From: Bacillota bacterium
GTDB taxonomy: Bacteria; Bacillota; Clostridia; Peptostreptococcales; Acidaminobacteraceae
Assembly (NCBI GenBank): GCA_025210655.1
Contig: JAOARG010000069.1
Location: 159,196-223,195, forward strand
Direction: 5' to 3'
DNA length: 64,000 bases
A program made the translations under genes and the position numbers. Position 1 is the first letter of the stretch; every line of letters begins with the position of its first letter. A model generated the notes under the pieces. That model did no database searches. It was not told the origin of the DNA and saw only the letters and a program-made list of their open reading frames with translations. Below, piece by piece: positions 25,872 through 34,772 of the stretch.

Positions 25872-27137
25872 TTATCCCCAAAAACCATTACTCCATCTAC
25901 TATGCCATTGAAATTTTCTTTTTTTATGTCTTTTCTTAAAATCTTTTTCAAATTTCATAGTACCCTTATAAAGATCCATTACTGAGAAATTAGGGTGACT
26001 ATATACTAACCACGAACCATCGTATTTAGACCAGTCTTTTGTAGTAAGTCTACCCTGTTCCTCTAGAGATTTATATAGTTCGGTGCCGGGAAAAGGAATT
26101 GGAATCACGCCGTGGGTGATGTCGATATCTATATCTAAGGTGAAGTCCAATGTTTCTTGAAAGATTCCCTTGTCATGACCATCAAATCCGAAAAGCATTG
26201 CAGAGTCTATTTCAATATCAAATGAATGAAGATAATCTATTCTTTCCTTAAGTTTTTCAAGTTCAAGATGGCCTTTGTTGTTGTCAGTAAGAACATCCCT
26301 AGAAGGGGTTTCAATACCTAGTAAAATACTTCTCAGACCACTTCTAGCAGCAGCTTCAACAAGTTCCTTGTCTTCAGCAAAACCAGGTTCTAGACATGTG
26401 AACCATACTATGTCTAGTGGTTCAATAGCCTTGAAAAGCTCTAGACAATATTCCCTATCAACAGTAAGATTGTCAGCTTTAAGTTCAATAAAATCTGTTG
26501 GAGCATTTCGAATTTCTTTTACTATATCTTCAATCGGTCGTTTCCTGTAAGTAGGAAAAAATTTGTGTACAGTACAATATGCACATTTGTTTGGACAGCC
26601 CCTTGATACCGTAACAGTCCAAGAATAGTCGTAGACTTCAGTAGGTATTATATCGGTAGGGTAAGGCTTGACATTACTTAGATCAAAGACAGTATCTCTT
26701 TCGTATACCATCTTAAGCTGACCCTCAAGATAGTCTTCAAGAAGCTCTCCCCAAATATCCTCACATTCACCAATCATGATTGCATCAGCATGTCTTAAGG
26801 CTTCTTCCTGCATAAAAGTCGTATGAAGGCCACCGAGTATAACAGTTTTTCCCTTTTTTCTGAACTTATCCGCTATTTCATAAGCTCTTACAGCATCAGG
26901 GGTATGGAACATAACAACTATTATATCAGCTCTAGTTTTCCAATCGATTTTTACACCTACAGTTTCATCAACCATTTGTAAGGTAACCCAGTCAGGTGTA
27001 CATGCAGCTAGAGAGAATATATTTTGTGGAAGTCCTAGCATAGATCTTTTATAATCTTTAAATCCAGAATCTGCGCTAGCCTTAATAGCACATATTGTTA
27101 ATCTTTCATTTAACGACTTTTTTATATAACGTTTCAT
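25872..27137 (-). CDS. B12-binding-domain radical SAM protein
   Basis: A 421 aa protein. The first ~150 residues form a cobalamin-binding-type Rossmann domain (ADIIVVMFHTPD, then KTVILGGLHTTF). The radical SAM core has the Cys motif GCPNKCAYC (Cys 181, 185, 188) that binds the 4Fe-4S cluster. The length and order fit the large B12-dependent radical SAM class (methylases and ring-forming enzymes) and the substrate is unknown. The usual DxHxxG cobalamin motif is not obvious, so cofactor binding may be base-off or lost. GGAGGGT precedes ATG. It stands alone, convergent with the flavoprotein gene. Confidence 0.9.
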   Translation of the reverse strand: MKRYIKKSLNERLTICAIKASADSGFKDYKRSMLGLPQNIFSLAACTPDWVTLQMVDETVGVKIDWKTRADIIVVMFHTPDAVRAYEIADKFRKKGKTVILGGLHTTFMQEEALRHADAIMIGECEDIWGELLEDYLEGQLKMVYERDTVFDLSNVKPYPTDIIPTEVYDYSWTVTVSRGCPNKCAYCTVHKFFPTYRKRPIEDIVKEIRNAPTDFIELKADNLTVDREYCLELFKAIEPLDIVWFTCLEPGFAEDKELVEAAARSGLRSILLGIETPSRDVLTDNNKGHLELEKLKERIDYLHSFDIEIDSAMLFGFDGHDKGIFQETLDFTLDIDIDITHGVIPIPFPGTELYKSLEEQGRLTTKDWSKYDGSWLVYSHPNFSVMDLYKGTMKFEKDFKKRHKKRKFQWHSRWSNGFWG

Positions 27138-27327
27138 AAAATACCCTCCTGTATATAAAACATCATATACCTTGAAGTTACTCTAATGTCAATAGAAATA
27201 TACAATCACTTATCTTGAATGAAACATATGATTTTAAAATAATTTTATCAAAACCCCCAAGTCAAGTAACCATAAAGAGTCCAAAGAAAACTAAAAAAAC
27301 TGAAAATTTTTTTAATAAATATAGACC

Positions 27328-27407
27328 TTGAAATCCAATTTTTTTTGCTGTAAAATATGAAAAGTGTTTTAAAGAAACCACAATATATTGTGTATAGATA
27401 TATTGTA
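27328..27407 (+). promoter_or_regulatory. nrdD promoter with NrdR box
   Basis: TTGAAA (27328-27333), 17 bp spacer, TAAAAT (27351-27356). About 20 bp downstream of the -10 lies the palindrome ACAATATATTGT (27380-27391), close to the NrdR-box consensus, followed by a weaker AGATATATTGTA (27396-27407). The boxes are about 16 bp centre to centre, closer than the usual ~31 bp. Repression by NrdR when dATP is high is the expected control. The remaining 27138-27327 is AT-rich with nothing recognised. Confidence 0.65.
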
Positions 27408-27480
27408 GGTGCATATATATAGGAAAAGTTTTAAAAATGGGATTATAGCAATAGTTGTAGACGGGGAGGCAGTTTGTATT

Positions 27481-29631
27481 ATGGATATTCTTAAAAGAAA
27501 TGGCGGTACAGATACTTTTGATATTACTAAAATCATTGCAGCAATAGCTGCGGCAAACAAAGAGGTTGATGAGAATCAGCAGTTAAGTAATGATGCAATT
27601 CGTGAAATAGCAGGTGATGTTGCTTCTTCAGCTGTAGATGGTATTACGGTTGAAGAGGTACAAGATATGGTAGAGGATGGTATACTTGAGCGTGGTGCAT
27701 TTAAGGTTGCTAAGACATACATAAAGTATAGATATAAAAGGGACCTTGTTAGAAAGTCAAACTCGACTGATCATCAGATATTGACACTTATTGAAGCTGA
27801 AAATGAGGAAGCTAAGACAGAGAACTCTAACAAGAATCCTACTGTTGTATCGGTACAAAGGGATTATATGGCAGGGGAAGTCAGTAAAGATGTTACTCGC
27901 CGTTTTTTACTTGATAGTGATATTTCAAGAGCCCACGATGAAGGTATTATTCATTTCCATGATACGGATTATTTTGCCCAGCATATGCATAATTGTGATC
28001 TAGTAAATCTAGAGGATATGCTACAAAATGGTACAGTAATCAGTGGTACAATGATTGAAAAGCCCCATACATTTGCTACAGCATGTAATATTACTACTCA
28101 GATTATAGCTCAAGTTGCAAGTACACAGTATGGTGGACAGTCAATTACATTAAGTCATCTTGCACCATTTGTAGATATCTCTAGACAAAAAATTATTAAA
28201 AGTGTTACTGAAGAGATGGAAATGGCAAATATTGAACTAAGCAAAGAGAAGTTTGATAAGATTGTAGAAAAGAGACTTAAGGAAGAAATCAACCGTGGGG
28301 TTCAGATGATCCAGTATCAAATTATTACCCTAATGACTACAAATGGTCAGGCACCATTCGTAACTCTTTTCATGTTCTTAAATGAAGTGGAAGAAGGGCA
28401 ATTAAGGGATGACCTTGCTATGATTATAGAAGAAATGCTTAAGCAACGTTATCAAGGTGTAAAAAATGAGAAGGGTGTTTGGACAACTCCAGCATTCCCT
28501 AAGTTGATATATGTACTATCAGAAAATAATGTACATGAGGGATCAAAGTATTTCCCAATAACTGAACTAGCAGCAAAGTGTACAGCTAAGCGTATGGTTC
28601 CAGATTATATTTCTGAAAAGAAAATGAGAGAATTAAAGCAGGGGGACTGCTATACCTGTATGGGATGCCGTTCATTCCTTACACCATATAGAGATGAGAA
28701 CAATGAGCCTAAATACTATGGTAGATTCAATCAAGGTGTAGTTACACTTAATCTTGTAGATTTGGCCTTAAGTTCAAAGGGTGACATGGATACATTCTGG
28801 AAGCTATTCGATGAGCGTTTAGAATTATGTTATAGGGGACTACTTGCCCGTCACAATAGATTAAAGGGTACTAAATCTGATGCTGCGCCAATACTTTGGC
28901 AACACGGAGCCTTAGCAAGACTTGAAAAGGGACAGACAATAGATCATTTATTATACAATGGTTATTCAACTATTTCGTTAGGTTATGCAGGACTTTATGA
29001 GTGTGTTAAATACATGACTGGTAAATCACACACAGATCCATCAGCTGAGCCATTTGCACTTTCGGTAATGCAGTATATGAACGATGCTTGTGCAGGATGG
29101 AAAGAAAAGCACAATATAGACTTTAGTGTTTACGGTACACCACTTGAGTCCACAACATATAAGTTTGCAAAACTTCTTCAGGAAAGATTCGGAATTGTTG
29201 AAGGAATCACTGATAAGAGTTATATAACAAATTCATACCATGTACATGTAACAGAAGAAATAGATGCCTTTACAAAACTGGGATTTGAATCAAAATTCCA
29301 AGAGTTAAGCCCAGGTGGAGCAATTTCATATATAGAAGTTCCAAATATGATGGATAATATTCCTGCAGTTATATCAGTAATGCAGTACATTTACGAAAAT
29401 ATAATGTATGCAGAGCTAAATACAAAATCTGATTATTGTCACAAGTGTGGATACACTGGAGAAATTGAAATAGTAGATACAGAAGAAAAACTAATTTGGA
29501 AATGTCCAAACTGTGGAAATGATGATCAAGATCACATGTCAGTTGCCCGTAGAACATGTGGATATATAGGTACACAGTTCTGGAACCAAGGAAGAACTCA
29601 GGAAATCAAAGAAAGAGTGTTACATTTATAA
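27481..29631 (+). CDS. nrdD: anaerobic ribonucleoside-triphosphate reductase
   Basis: A 716 aa class III ribonucleotide reductase that makes dNTPs without oxygen, using a glycyl radical. An N-terminal ATP-cone starts at about residue 3 (the KRNGGTDTFDITKI pattern). The catalytic domain follows, with Cys-rich motifs near 387 (GDCYTCMGCR). C-terminal zinc Cys pairs lie at about 653/656 and 675/678, and the radical-bearing loop RTCGYIG has Gly at ~694. I use ATG 27481 because family proteins start at the ATP-cone and GGGGAGG lies upstream; an in-frame GTG at 27409 overlaps the NrdR box region. nrdG overlaps by 1 nt. Confidence 0.96.
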   Translation: MDILKRNGGTDTFDITKIIAAIAAANKEVDENQQLSNDAIREIAGDVASSAVDGITVEEVQDMVEDGILERGAFKVAKTYIKYRYKRDLVRKSNSTDHQILTLIEAENEEAKTENSNKNPTVVSVQRDYMAGEVSKDVTRRFLLDSDISRAHDEGIIHFHDTDYFAQHMHNCDLVNLEDMLQNGTVISGTMIEKPHTFATACNITTQIIAQVASTQYGGQSITLSHLAPFVDISRQKIIKSVTEEMEMANIELSKEKFDKIVEKRLKEEINRGVQMIQYQIITLMTTNGQAPFVTLFMFLNEVEEGQLRDDLAMIIEEMLKQRYQGVKNEKGVWTTPAFPKLIYVLSENNVHEGSKYFPITELAAKCTAKRMVPDYISEKKMRELKQGDCYTCMGCRSFLTPYRDENNEPKYYGRFNQGVVTLNLVDLALSSKGDMDTFWKLFDERLELCYRGLLARHNRLKGTKSDAAPILWQHGALARLEKGQTIDHLLYNGYSTISLGYAGLYECVKYMTGKSHTDPSAEPFALSVMQYMNDACAGWKEKHNIDFSVYGTPLESTTYKFAKLLQERFGIVEGITDKSYITNSYHVHVTEEIDAFTKLGFESKFQELSPGGAISYIEVPNMMDNIPAVISVMQYIYENIMYAELNTKSDYCHKCGYTGEIEIVDTEEKLIWKCPNCGNDDQDHMSVARRTCGYIGTQFWNQGRTQEIKERVLHL

Positions 29632-30116
29632 TGTATTACGGTCAAATAAAATACAATGATATAGCAAATGGGGAAGGTGTAAGAACCTCCCTGTTTGTTT
29701 CCGGATGTAGGCTCAAATGCAAAGACTGCTTCAACTCAGCAACATGGAGTTTTCAGTACGGAAATGAGTTTACAAAAGAAGTAGAAAATCAAATACTTGA
29801 AAGTCTAAAGCCAGGACATGTAAGTGGATTAACAGTTTTAGGAGGAGAACCAATGGAAGAAGAGAACCAAGCTCAACTTTTACCATTCCTAAAAAGAGTT
29901 AAAGAAGTATATCCCAATAAAAACATCTGGCTATATTCAGGCTATCTTCACGATGAAGATTTAGTAAAAGGTGGAAGAAAACATACTGAACATACAGACG
30001 AAATACTAAATTTAGTAGATGTAATGGTTGATGGTCCATTTGTTAGTGAACTTAAGGATATTTCCCTTAGATTTAGGGGGTCGAGTAATCAGAGGCTTGT
30101 TTATTTTGATAGATAG
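29631..30116 (+). CDS. nrdG: anaerobic ribonucleotide reductase activating protein
   Basis: A 161 aa radical SAM activase with the cluster motif GCRLKCKDC (C-x3-C-x2-C) near residue 26 and the GGEPM motif near 71, normal length for NrdG. It installs the glycyl radical on NrdD. Its ATG overlaps the nrdD stop (TAATG), giving translational coupling. Its TAG stop is also the first part of a TAGTCTAGTG sequence that opens the hairpin array at 30114-30270. Confidence 0.95.
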   Translation: MYYGQIKYNDIANGEGVRTSLFVSGCRLKCKDCFNSATWSFQYGNEFTKEVENQILESLKPGHVSGLTVLGGEPMEEENQAQLLPFLKRVKEVYPNKNIWLYSGYLHDEDLVKGGRKHTEHTDEILNLVDVMVDGPFVSELKDISLRFRGSSNQRLVYFDR

Positions 30117-30270
30117 TCTAGTGCTTATTTGATACTCAAATTTCGCGTCTAATCTAAATCTTTAGATTTAGGTCTAATATAAAAGTCATGGATTCCTTTT
30201 ACGTCTAGTATCCTTCCTTTGGAAGTACGTCCAAGGAAATTTTACAGCGTAAAATAACAATTGAAGATAT
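30114..30270 (+). repeat. linker-hairpin array A (GTCTA-type), starting in the nrdG stop codon
   Basis: Starts TAGTCTAGTG, where TAG is the nrdG stop. Five small stem-loops follow, separated by GTCTA-type linkers: ATTTGA/TCAAAT, CTAAATCT/AGATTTAG, TAAAAG/CTTTTA, CTTCC/GGAAG with outer GTA/TAC, and TTTTAC/GTAAAA. Array B at 39345 has the same order and the same linkers, but stems 2, 3 and 4 differ by paired changes (for example CTAAATCT/AGATTTAG against CGGAATCT/AGATTCCG). Confidence 0.65.
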
Positions 30271-30276
30271 AGTTCT

Positions 30277-30316
30277 AATTTGCCCAATAAAATCTATAGA
30301 TTTTATTGGGCAAATT
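30277..30316. terminator. perfect 18 bp palindromic hairpin downstream of nrdDG
   Basis: AATTTGCCCAATAAAATC, loop TATA, then the exact inverse. It is followed by a short T-run (ATTATTTTAG), so it can act as a terminator. A hairpin at 50481-50512 has the same form (CCCARTAA...ATC-TATA-GAT...TTAYTGGG) with compensated differences in the stem. From here to 30499 is AT-rich sequence and the leader of the next gene. Confidence 0.65.
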
Positions 30317-30499
30317 ATTTTAGTATAAAAGCCTATAAATGTAATGAAAACGGTCATCTAATAATATTTTTATTAGCTTATTTAGGAAAATATGATGGAA
30401 AATGAATATTTATATAAATAAAAAGGGATATATGAACTCTACTATCCGTTGATTGAAAAACTCAATAATAAGTTATATTCTTTACATGAGGTGATAAAC

Positions 30500-31078
30500 A
30501 TGAATCAGGCAAAAGCAGGGAAGCTAATTCAAAAGTTGAGAAAAGAGAAAAATATGACTCAATTGGAGCTTGCTAATAGACTTCTTATAAGTGATAAAGC
30601 TATATCAAAATGGGAAAGGGGACTAGGTTCTCCTGATATTTCATTAATAGGAGAGCTTTCATATATATTGGGAGTAGAAATTGAAAAGCTACTGAAGGGT
30701 GATCTGGATAAGAATAAGAAAGATTCAGGGAATCTAAGGAAAATTAAATTTTATGTATGTGGAGATTGTGGAGCAGTACTATATAGTACTGGTAATCCAG
30801 ATATATCATGCTGTGGAAGGATACTTCAGCCACTTCAAGTACAAGATATAGATGATGTACTTGAAATTAAAATAGAAGAGATAGAGAATGACTACTACAT
30901 TACCCTAAATCATCCCATGAAAAAAGACCACTATATTTCATTTATAGCATACGTGAATTATCAGCAGGTACTACTTACAAAACTATACCCTGAGCAAAGT
31001 TCAGAGGTGAGGATACCGAGGCTCCCTAAGGGACAGATTTATGCTTATTGTAGTAAGGATGGGCTTTTTGTGATTTAG
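30500..31078 (+). CDS. HTH regulator fused to desulforedoxin-like and superoxide-reductase-like domains
   Basis: A 192 aa protein. Residues ~5-62 form an XRE-type HTH (MTQLELANRLLISDKAISKWERG). A desulforedoxin-like metal site follows, with CGDC at 87/90 and CCG at 104/105. The C-terminal domain resembles the Fe-binding neelaredoxin/superoxide reductase fold, with HPMKKDH at 138-144 and Cys 184 in AYCSKDG. In enzymes the last motif is CNxHG; here Asp replaces the His, and the EKHVP loop is absent, so it more likely senses iron, superoxide or redox state than catalyses. ATG 30500 has GAGGTGAT upstream; the upstream in-frame 51 bp are not used. Confidence 0.85.
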   Translation: MNQAKAGKLIQKLRKEKNMTQLELANRLLISDKAISKWERGLGSPDISLIGELSYILGVEIEKLLKGDLDKNKKDSGNLRKIKFYVCGDCGAVLYSTGNPDISCCGRILQPLQVQDIDDVLEIKIEEIENDYYITLNHPMKKDHYISFIAYVNYQQVLLTKLYPEQSSEVRIPRLPKGQIYAYCSKDGLFVI

Positions 31079-31138
31079 ATTAAAGCTTATTTTGGGAAGT
31101 ACGTCAAAGGAAATTTTACTGACGTAAAATAACATTTA
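31079..31138 (+). repeat. shortened linker-hairpin element C after the HTH gene
   Basis: Directly after the TAG stop, ATTAAAGCTTATTTT joins to GGAAGTACGTCAAAGGAAATTTTAC...GTAAAATAACA. The two ends match the beginning and the last hairpin of arrays A (30114) and B (39345), with the middle hairpins deleted. Confidence 0.55.
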
Positions 31139-31204
31139 AGCTAGTAATTATAATTTAAATTGTCCTTTTTAAAATGTAATTTATTTGCTCTGTGAGCAAA
31201 AAAT

Positions 31205-31331
31205 ATCGTAGGTCGGTATTGCAAGGCAATGGCACTAGTCATCATACGGCGTAGCTATGTATGATACTAGTCGACATTGCCTTGCAATGACATTAGTCGA
31301 AATGTAATGAAATTAACATTTCACTAGACTA
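31205..31331 (-). repeat. linker-hairpin array (GACTART-type) starting in the permease stop codon
   Basis: Read on the minus strand it starts TAGTCTAGTG, where TAG is the permease stop, exactly as after nrdG. Stems follow: AAATGT/ACATTT, CATTGC/GCAATG, TCATAC/GTATGA and ATTGC/GCAAT, separated by GACTAATG, GACTAGTA and GACTAGTG. The second and fourth hairpins can also pair with each other as a large nested stem. It ends beside a CGTAGGTCGG heptamer patch at 31207. Confidence 0.6.
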
Positions 31332-32549
31332 CTCAGTAATCACTGCCCTCTTCCTCTCAAACCTCTCAGCAAGAAAATAAACAACAATAAGCCCAGCAAT
31401 CGAAAACAAAGAAGAAAAAGCTAATAAAACAGTAAGGCAAACAATTAAAAATACACTACTAATCTTAAGAACCAAATCATCACTAATCTTATAAGTTGCA
31501 ATAAGACCAATAATTGCATTTCCAATAAAAAATCCATTGGCCCAGTTTACTATTACATCAATAGATAATATATTAAAGTAATTCATTATCAGGACTAAAA
31601 TGTGGATGCATGATAAGACCGCTATAGCTATATAAGGGATACCTGTAGCAGTATTGTTAGAGAAAATTTTTCCAAGGTATTTTTCCTCTGATAGGGATCT
31701 TATTAATCTTCCTACTGCACCTACTATTAGTAGATATGTTGATAAACATAGTCCTGTAATTAATACAGCCAGTACGTTAGAGCTTGATGAAGCAAATATT
31801 GGTGATATTACTTCTACTAGGGATACATTCTTTATTCCAACATTATTTATTGCTATTGCAACTAGCATATATGTGAGGGATATTATTATGGCACTTATAC
31901 TTGTTGCAATGCTAATATCTTTTTTTACATTTCTAACTTGCCCCGTATAGTTTCCTACAACTTCCCAGCCGATTATAGCCCAGAATAGAAGGAGAATACA
32001 TTTACCAAAATCCATGATACTTATATTTTGGCTTTGTATGATTATTCCCTTGTCAAAGACAATCATTAGGGATGACGCTATTAAAATTATGGCAATTAAT
32101 GAAGATACGATAAAACTAATCATAGAAACGACTTTTAATTCCTTTAGTAATAAAATAAAAGCTAGAAGAACAAGTATGACAGCCATGATAGATTCTGGTA
32201 TAAAGGTCAAGGGAGACACTTTTACCAGATAACTTGAAGCTGTTAGCATTACGGCTGTAGGACCAGCTAATACAGCTGATATCATGGCTAGAGAAGAAAA
32301 AAGTTTCCATTTCTTGCCCATTGTTTCTTCGATGGCATTTGTCATACCACCATCACCGGGTTTTAGTATTGATAATTTTGAAAAACACATTGCGAAGAAT
32401 ACACCGAGTATTAGGATAATTATCCATGCAAGTAAAGACCAAGAACCTATAGAATTGTATGCCATAGGAGGTAGTAGTATTATTCCGCTACCCAGTATGG
32501 GACCTATCATCAGCCCACTTAATAAAACAGGACCTATTTTTTTATTCAT
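31329..32549 (-). CDS. APC-superfamily amino acid permease
   Basis: A 406 aa membrane protein with about 12 helices and the N-terminal APC pattern (LLSGLMIGPILGSGIILLPPMA), similar to the YjeH/CadB-like branch. It is slightly short but complete. It probably moves an amino acid or amine by proton symport or exchange, with the substrate unknown. TGGAGGAATT precedes ATG. It is divergent from a LysR gene 140 bp away, which is the usual arrangement for a regulator and its target. Its stop codon begins a hairpin array. Confidence 0.88.
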   Translation of the reverse strand: MNKKIGPVLLSGLMIGPILGSGIILLPPMAYNSIGSWSLLAWIIILILGVFFAMCFSKLSILKPGDGGMTNAIEETMGKKWKLFSSLAMISAVLAGPTAVMLTASSYLVKVSPLTFIPESIMAVILVLLAFILLLKELKVVSMISFIVSSLIAIILIASSLMIVFDKGIIIQSQNISIMDFGKCILLLFWAIIGWEVVGNYTGQVRNVKKDISIATSISAIIISLTYMLVAIAINNVGIKNVSLVEVISPIFASSSSNVLAVLITGLCLSTYLLIVGAVGRLIRSLSEEKYLGKIFSNNTATGIPYIAIAVLSCIHILVLIMNYFNILSIDVIVNWANGFFIGNAIIGLIATYKISDDLVLKISSVFLIVCLTVLLAFSSLFSIAGLIVVYFLAERFERKRAVITE

Positions 32550-32689
32550 AATAATTCCTCCACTTAATATATTTAAATCAAGATATTACTTATTTGAAAT
32601 TTAATTATATTCATTATATAGTATGATTAAACATTTGATAAATTGATGGTTTTGATGGTTTGCTTCAATAAAAATGATGGGAGGTTTTT

Positions 32690-33556
32690 ATGGATATAAG
32701 AAATTTTATTACTTTCAACACAATTGTTGAAGAAGAGGGTTTTACAAGGGCAGCTGAAAAACTTAATTATGCCCAGTCTTCTGTTACAGCCCATATAAAA
32801 GAACTTGAAAATCATTATGGGGAAATGCTTTTTGATAGGATAGGTAAAAAAATATATTTGACTAGCTTTGGAAAAACATTATACAGAAAATCAATAAGAC
32901 TTGTTGAGTATTATAAGGATACCTTAAATACTTCAAGTGGAAATAGTAAAGAGACACTTAGAATAGGTGTCTATGAATCATTACTTAAATATAGACTAAT
33001 GGACATAATATCAAGTTTTAAAAGTAATCATCCTAATCTGGATATAATAATTAAACATGGTACATGTGGCTCCTTGAGAAAAGACATAAGAAATGGTGAT
33101 TTAGATATTACATTTCAAATAGAACCAACAAGAGACTTTGTTGATCTACATTCAATTGTACTTTGTGAGGAAAAGTTCAGTCTTATATATCCTAAAGGGG
33201 AAAGTGTAAAGGATAGCCATACCGTATACTTTACAGAGGCTGCTTGTTCCTATAGAAAACTTTTCGAACAGTATCTTGATGAAGAGGGAAGAATTATTAA
33301 CCAATCCATGGAAACCGGATCAGTCGATTTAATAAAACAGTATGTAGGATTAGGTTTAGGGTATTCAATGGTTCCGTCTGTCACAATCACTAATGAAGAC
33401 AGGTCCAAATTAGATGAAGAAGACTTTAAAACTAAATCAAAACTTTTTACTCAGATAGTCTATCATAAGGACAAAAATGTCTTTAAGGCAATGGAGGAAT
33501 TTATTGAAATATTGAAGCTTGAAGCTGAAAAGTGGCAAATAAAAAAAGATGGATAA
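32690..33556 (+). CDS. LysR-family transcriptional regulator
   Basis: A 288 aa protein with the N-terminal winged HTH of LysR proteins (FTRAAEKLNYAQSSVTAHIKELENHYGEMLFDR) and a two-lobed periplasmic-binding-like effector domain (LRIGVYESLLKYRL onward). GGGAGG precedes ATG. It is divergent from the APC permease, so it most likely regulates that permease and itself through the 140 bp intergenic region. The effector is unknown. Confidence 0.93.
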   Translation: MDIRNFITFNTIVEEEGFTRAAEKLNYAQSSVTAHIKELENHYGEMLFDRIGKKIYLTSFGKTLYRKSIRLVEYYKDTLNTSSGNSKETLRIGVYESLLKYRLMDIISSFKSNHPNLDIIIKHGTCGSLRKDIRNGDLDITFQIEPTRDFVDLHSIVLCEEKFSLIYPKGESVKDSHTVYFTEAACSYRKLFEQYLDEEGRIINQSMETGSVDLIKQYVGLGLGYSMVPSVTITNEDRSKLDEEDFKTKSKLFTQIVYHKDKNVFKAMEEFIEILKLEAEKWQIKKDG

Positions 33557-33559
33557 AAT

Positions 33560-33680
33560 ATAGGCTACTGAAAAAGTCCTATTTGAAATTCTTATACCAC
33601 AATATGTACCTTTATTTTCAACTATGGAACCCAACATATGGCAGATAAGAATCAACCGTAGGTACTTTTTCAGTGGCTTC
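33560..33680 (-). mobile_element. MITE-like palindromic element, copy 4 (inverted, ~121 bp)
   Basis: Same orientation as copy 3: TAGGCTACTGAAAAAGT at the left, TTTTTCAGTGGCTTC at the right, with the shared inner arms. Flanking sequences share TAAAATA (left TAAAATATA, right TAAAATAGT), a partly decayed target duplication. It starts 3 bp after the LysR stop codon. Confidence 0.84.
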
Positions 33681-33899
33681 TAAAATAGTATATTTCCTTA
33701 ATAAGAAAAAATTAATTTCTATTACTTTGTCTTATCTGAAAAACATCTTTATAGAAATATTTAATACAAATTGATATGTAATATTGCCTATGTTATACTT
33801 CCAGTGTGTTGAGAGGAGCAAATAATAATTTATTTATAAAAGACTAAATGGATATTGTCAGCTATTCTTATAGAATATATGGATGAAAAGTAGGTAATT

Positions 33900-34721
33900 A
33901 TGAAAAATAAAAACGTTGGAAGAGTAAAAATAGCCTTAGGGCTGGAAAAATCAATCATTGGAGTTAAATTAGTTGATTTTAAAGAAGATTATGATTTACT
34001 TGATATAGAAAGTGCTCCAAGTAAAAATACTATCTGTGGTCATTCTAGAGCAGCTATGGAGGGAAAAGTATTTAAAGCCATTCGTAGTGATGTAGTGTGT
34101 GATTACGGTAGCTATGCTCTAGGACTTGAAAAAGCAGATGATACAATTCTTGAGGGAAGAAGTTTTCAGTACTGTGGACTAAGTGAAAACAATACTGTCG
34201 CAAATGACATAGCAAATAGTATGAAATATGTGCCAATGGAGATATACGGATTTGTTATGGGGCCACTTGAATTGCTTTATGATGCAGATGTTGTAATAAT
34301 TGCAGACTATGCAGAAACCATTATGAGAGCAATGCAAGGATATGCATATAAGTTTGGAAGTGCTAAAAATTTAAGTTTCTACGGTAATCAGGCAGTATGC
34401 TCAGATCTTATTTCTAAGCCTTATACAAACAATGATGTAAATATATCATTAATGTGCAAGGGGGCAAGAAACTACGGTAAATTTGACAAAGGAGAACTTG
34501 GTATATCCCTTCCTATTGGAATGTTTGATGCCTTTGCAGAAGGAGTAGTAGCAACAATCAATCCAGTTTCAAATGGAAAAGTAAAACAAAGAATTCTAAA
34601 TGAAGTTGGAGACGAAGATATCCTAGGAATCGACATCGATATGACCTATACTTATGGTAAAGGCTTAATTGAGTATGATGAAAGGGTAAAAGAGTTAAGG
34701 AAAAAGAGTAAATGGCAATAA
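33900..34721 (+). CDS. DUF169 family protein
   Basis: A 273 aa soluble protein with the DUF169 pattern: an N-terminal region about a Cys (TICGHSRAAMEGK), a second Cys region (SFQYCGLSENN), a central MEIYGFVMGPLEL, and a C-terminal RNYGKFDKGELGISLPIGMF. The function of the family is unknown; members are common in anaerobes and contain conserved Cys residues. The ribosome site is weak (AAGTAGGT). It seems to be transcribed alone and ends at the terminator at 34727. Confidence 0.88.
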   Translation: MKNKNVGRVKIALGLEKSIIGVKLVDFKEDYDLLDIESAPSKNTICGHSRAAMEGKVFKAIRSDVVCDYGSYALGLEKADDTILEGRSFQYCGLSENNTVANDIANSMKYVPMEIYGFVMGPLELLYDADVVIIADYAETIMRAMQGYAYKFGSAKNLSFYGNQAVCSDLISKPYTNNDVNISLMCKGARNYGKFDKGELGISLPIGMFDAFAEGVVATINPVSNGKVKQRILNEVGDEDILGIDIDMTYTYGKGLIEYDERVKELRKKSKWQ

Positions 34722-34726
34722 ATATT

Positions 34727-34760
34727 AAAACAAGATGCCAATATTGAGCATCTTGTTTTT
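34727..34760. terminator. terminator after DUF169 gene
   Basis: AAAACAAGATGC, 9 nt loop, GCATCTTGTTTTT. The A-rich left arm would also serve the convergent minus-strand gene. Confidence 0.85.
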
Positions 34761-34772
34761 GTATTTTATTCT

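Noticed and set aside
25715..25985. Two short open frames on opposite strands between the flavoprotein and radical SAM genes
   Set aside because: They cover a bidirectional terminator and the end of the radical SAM gene, without ribosome sites.
27409..27480. Upstream GTG extension of nrdD (24 codons)
   Set aside because: Family proteins start at the ATP-cone, and the extension overlaps the NrdR-box region with no good ribosome site.
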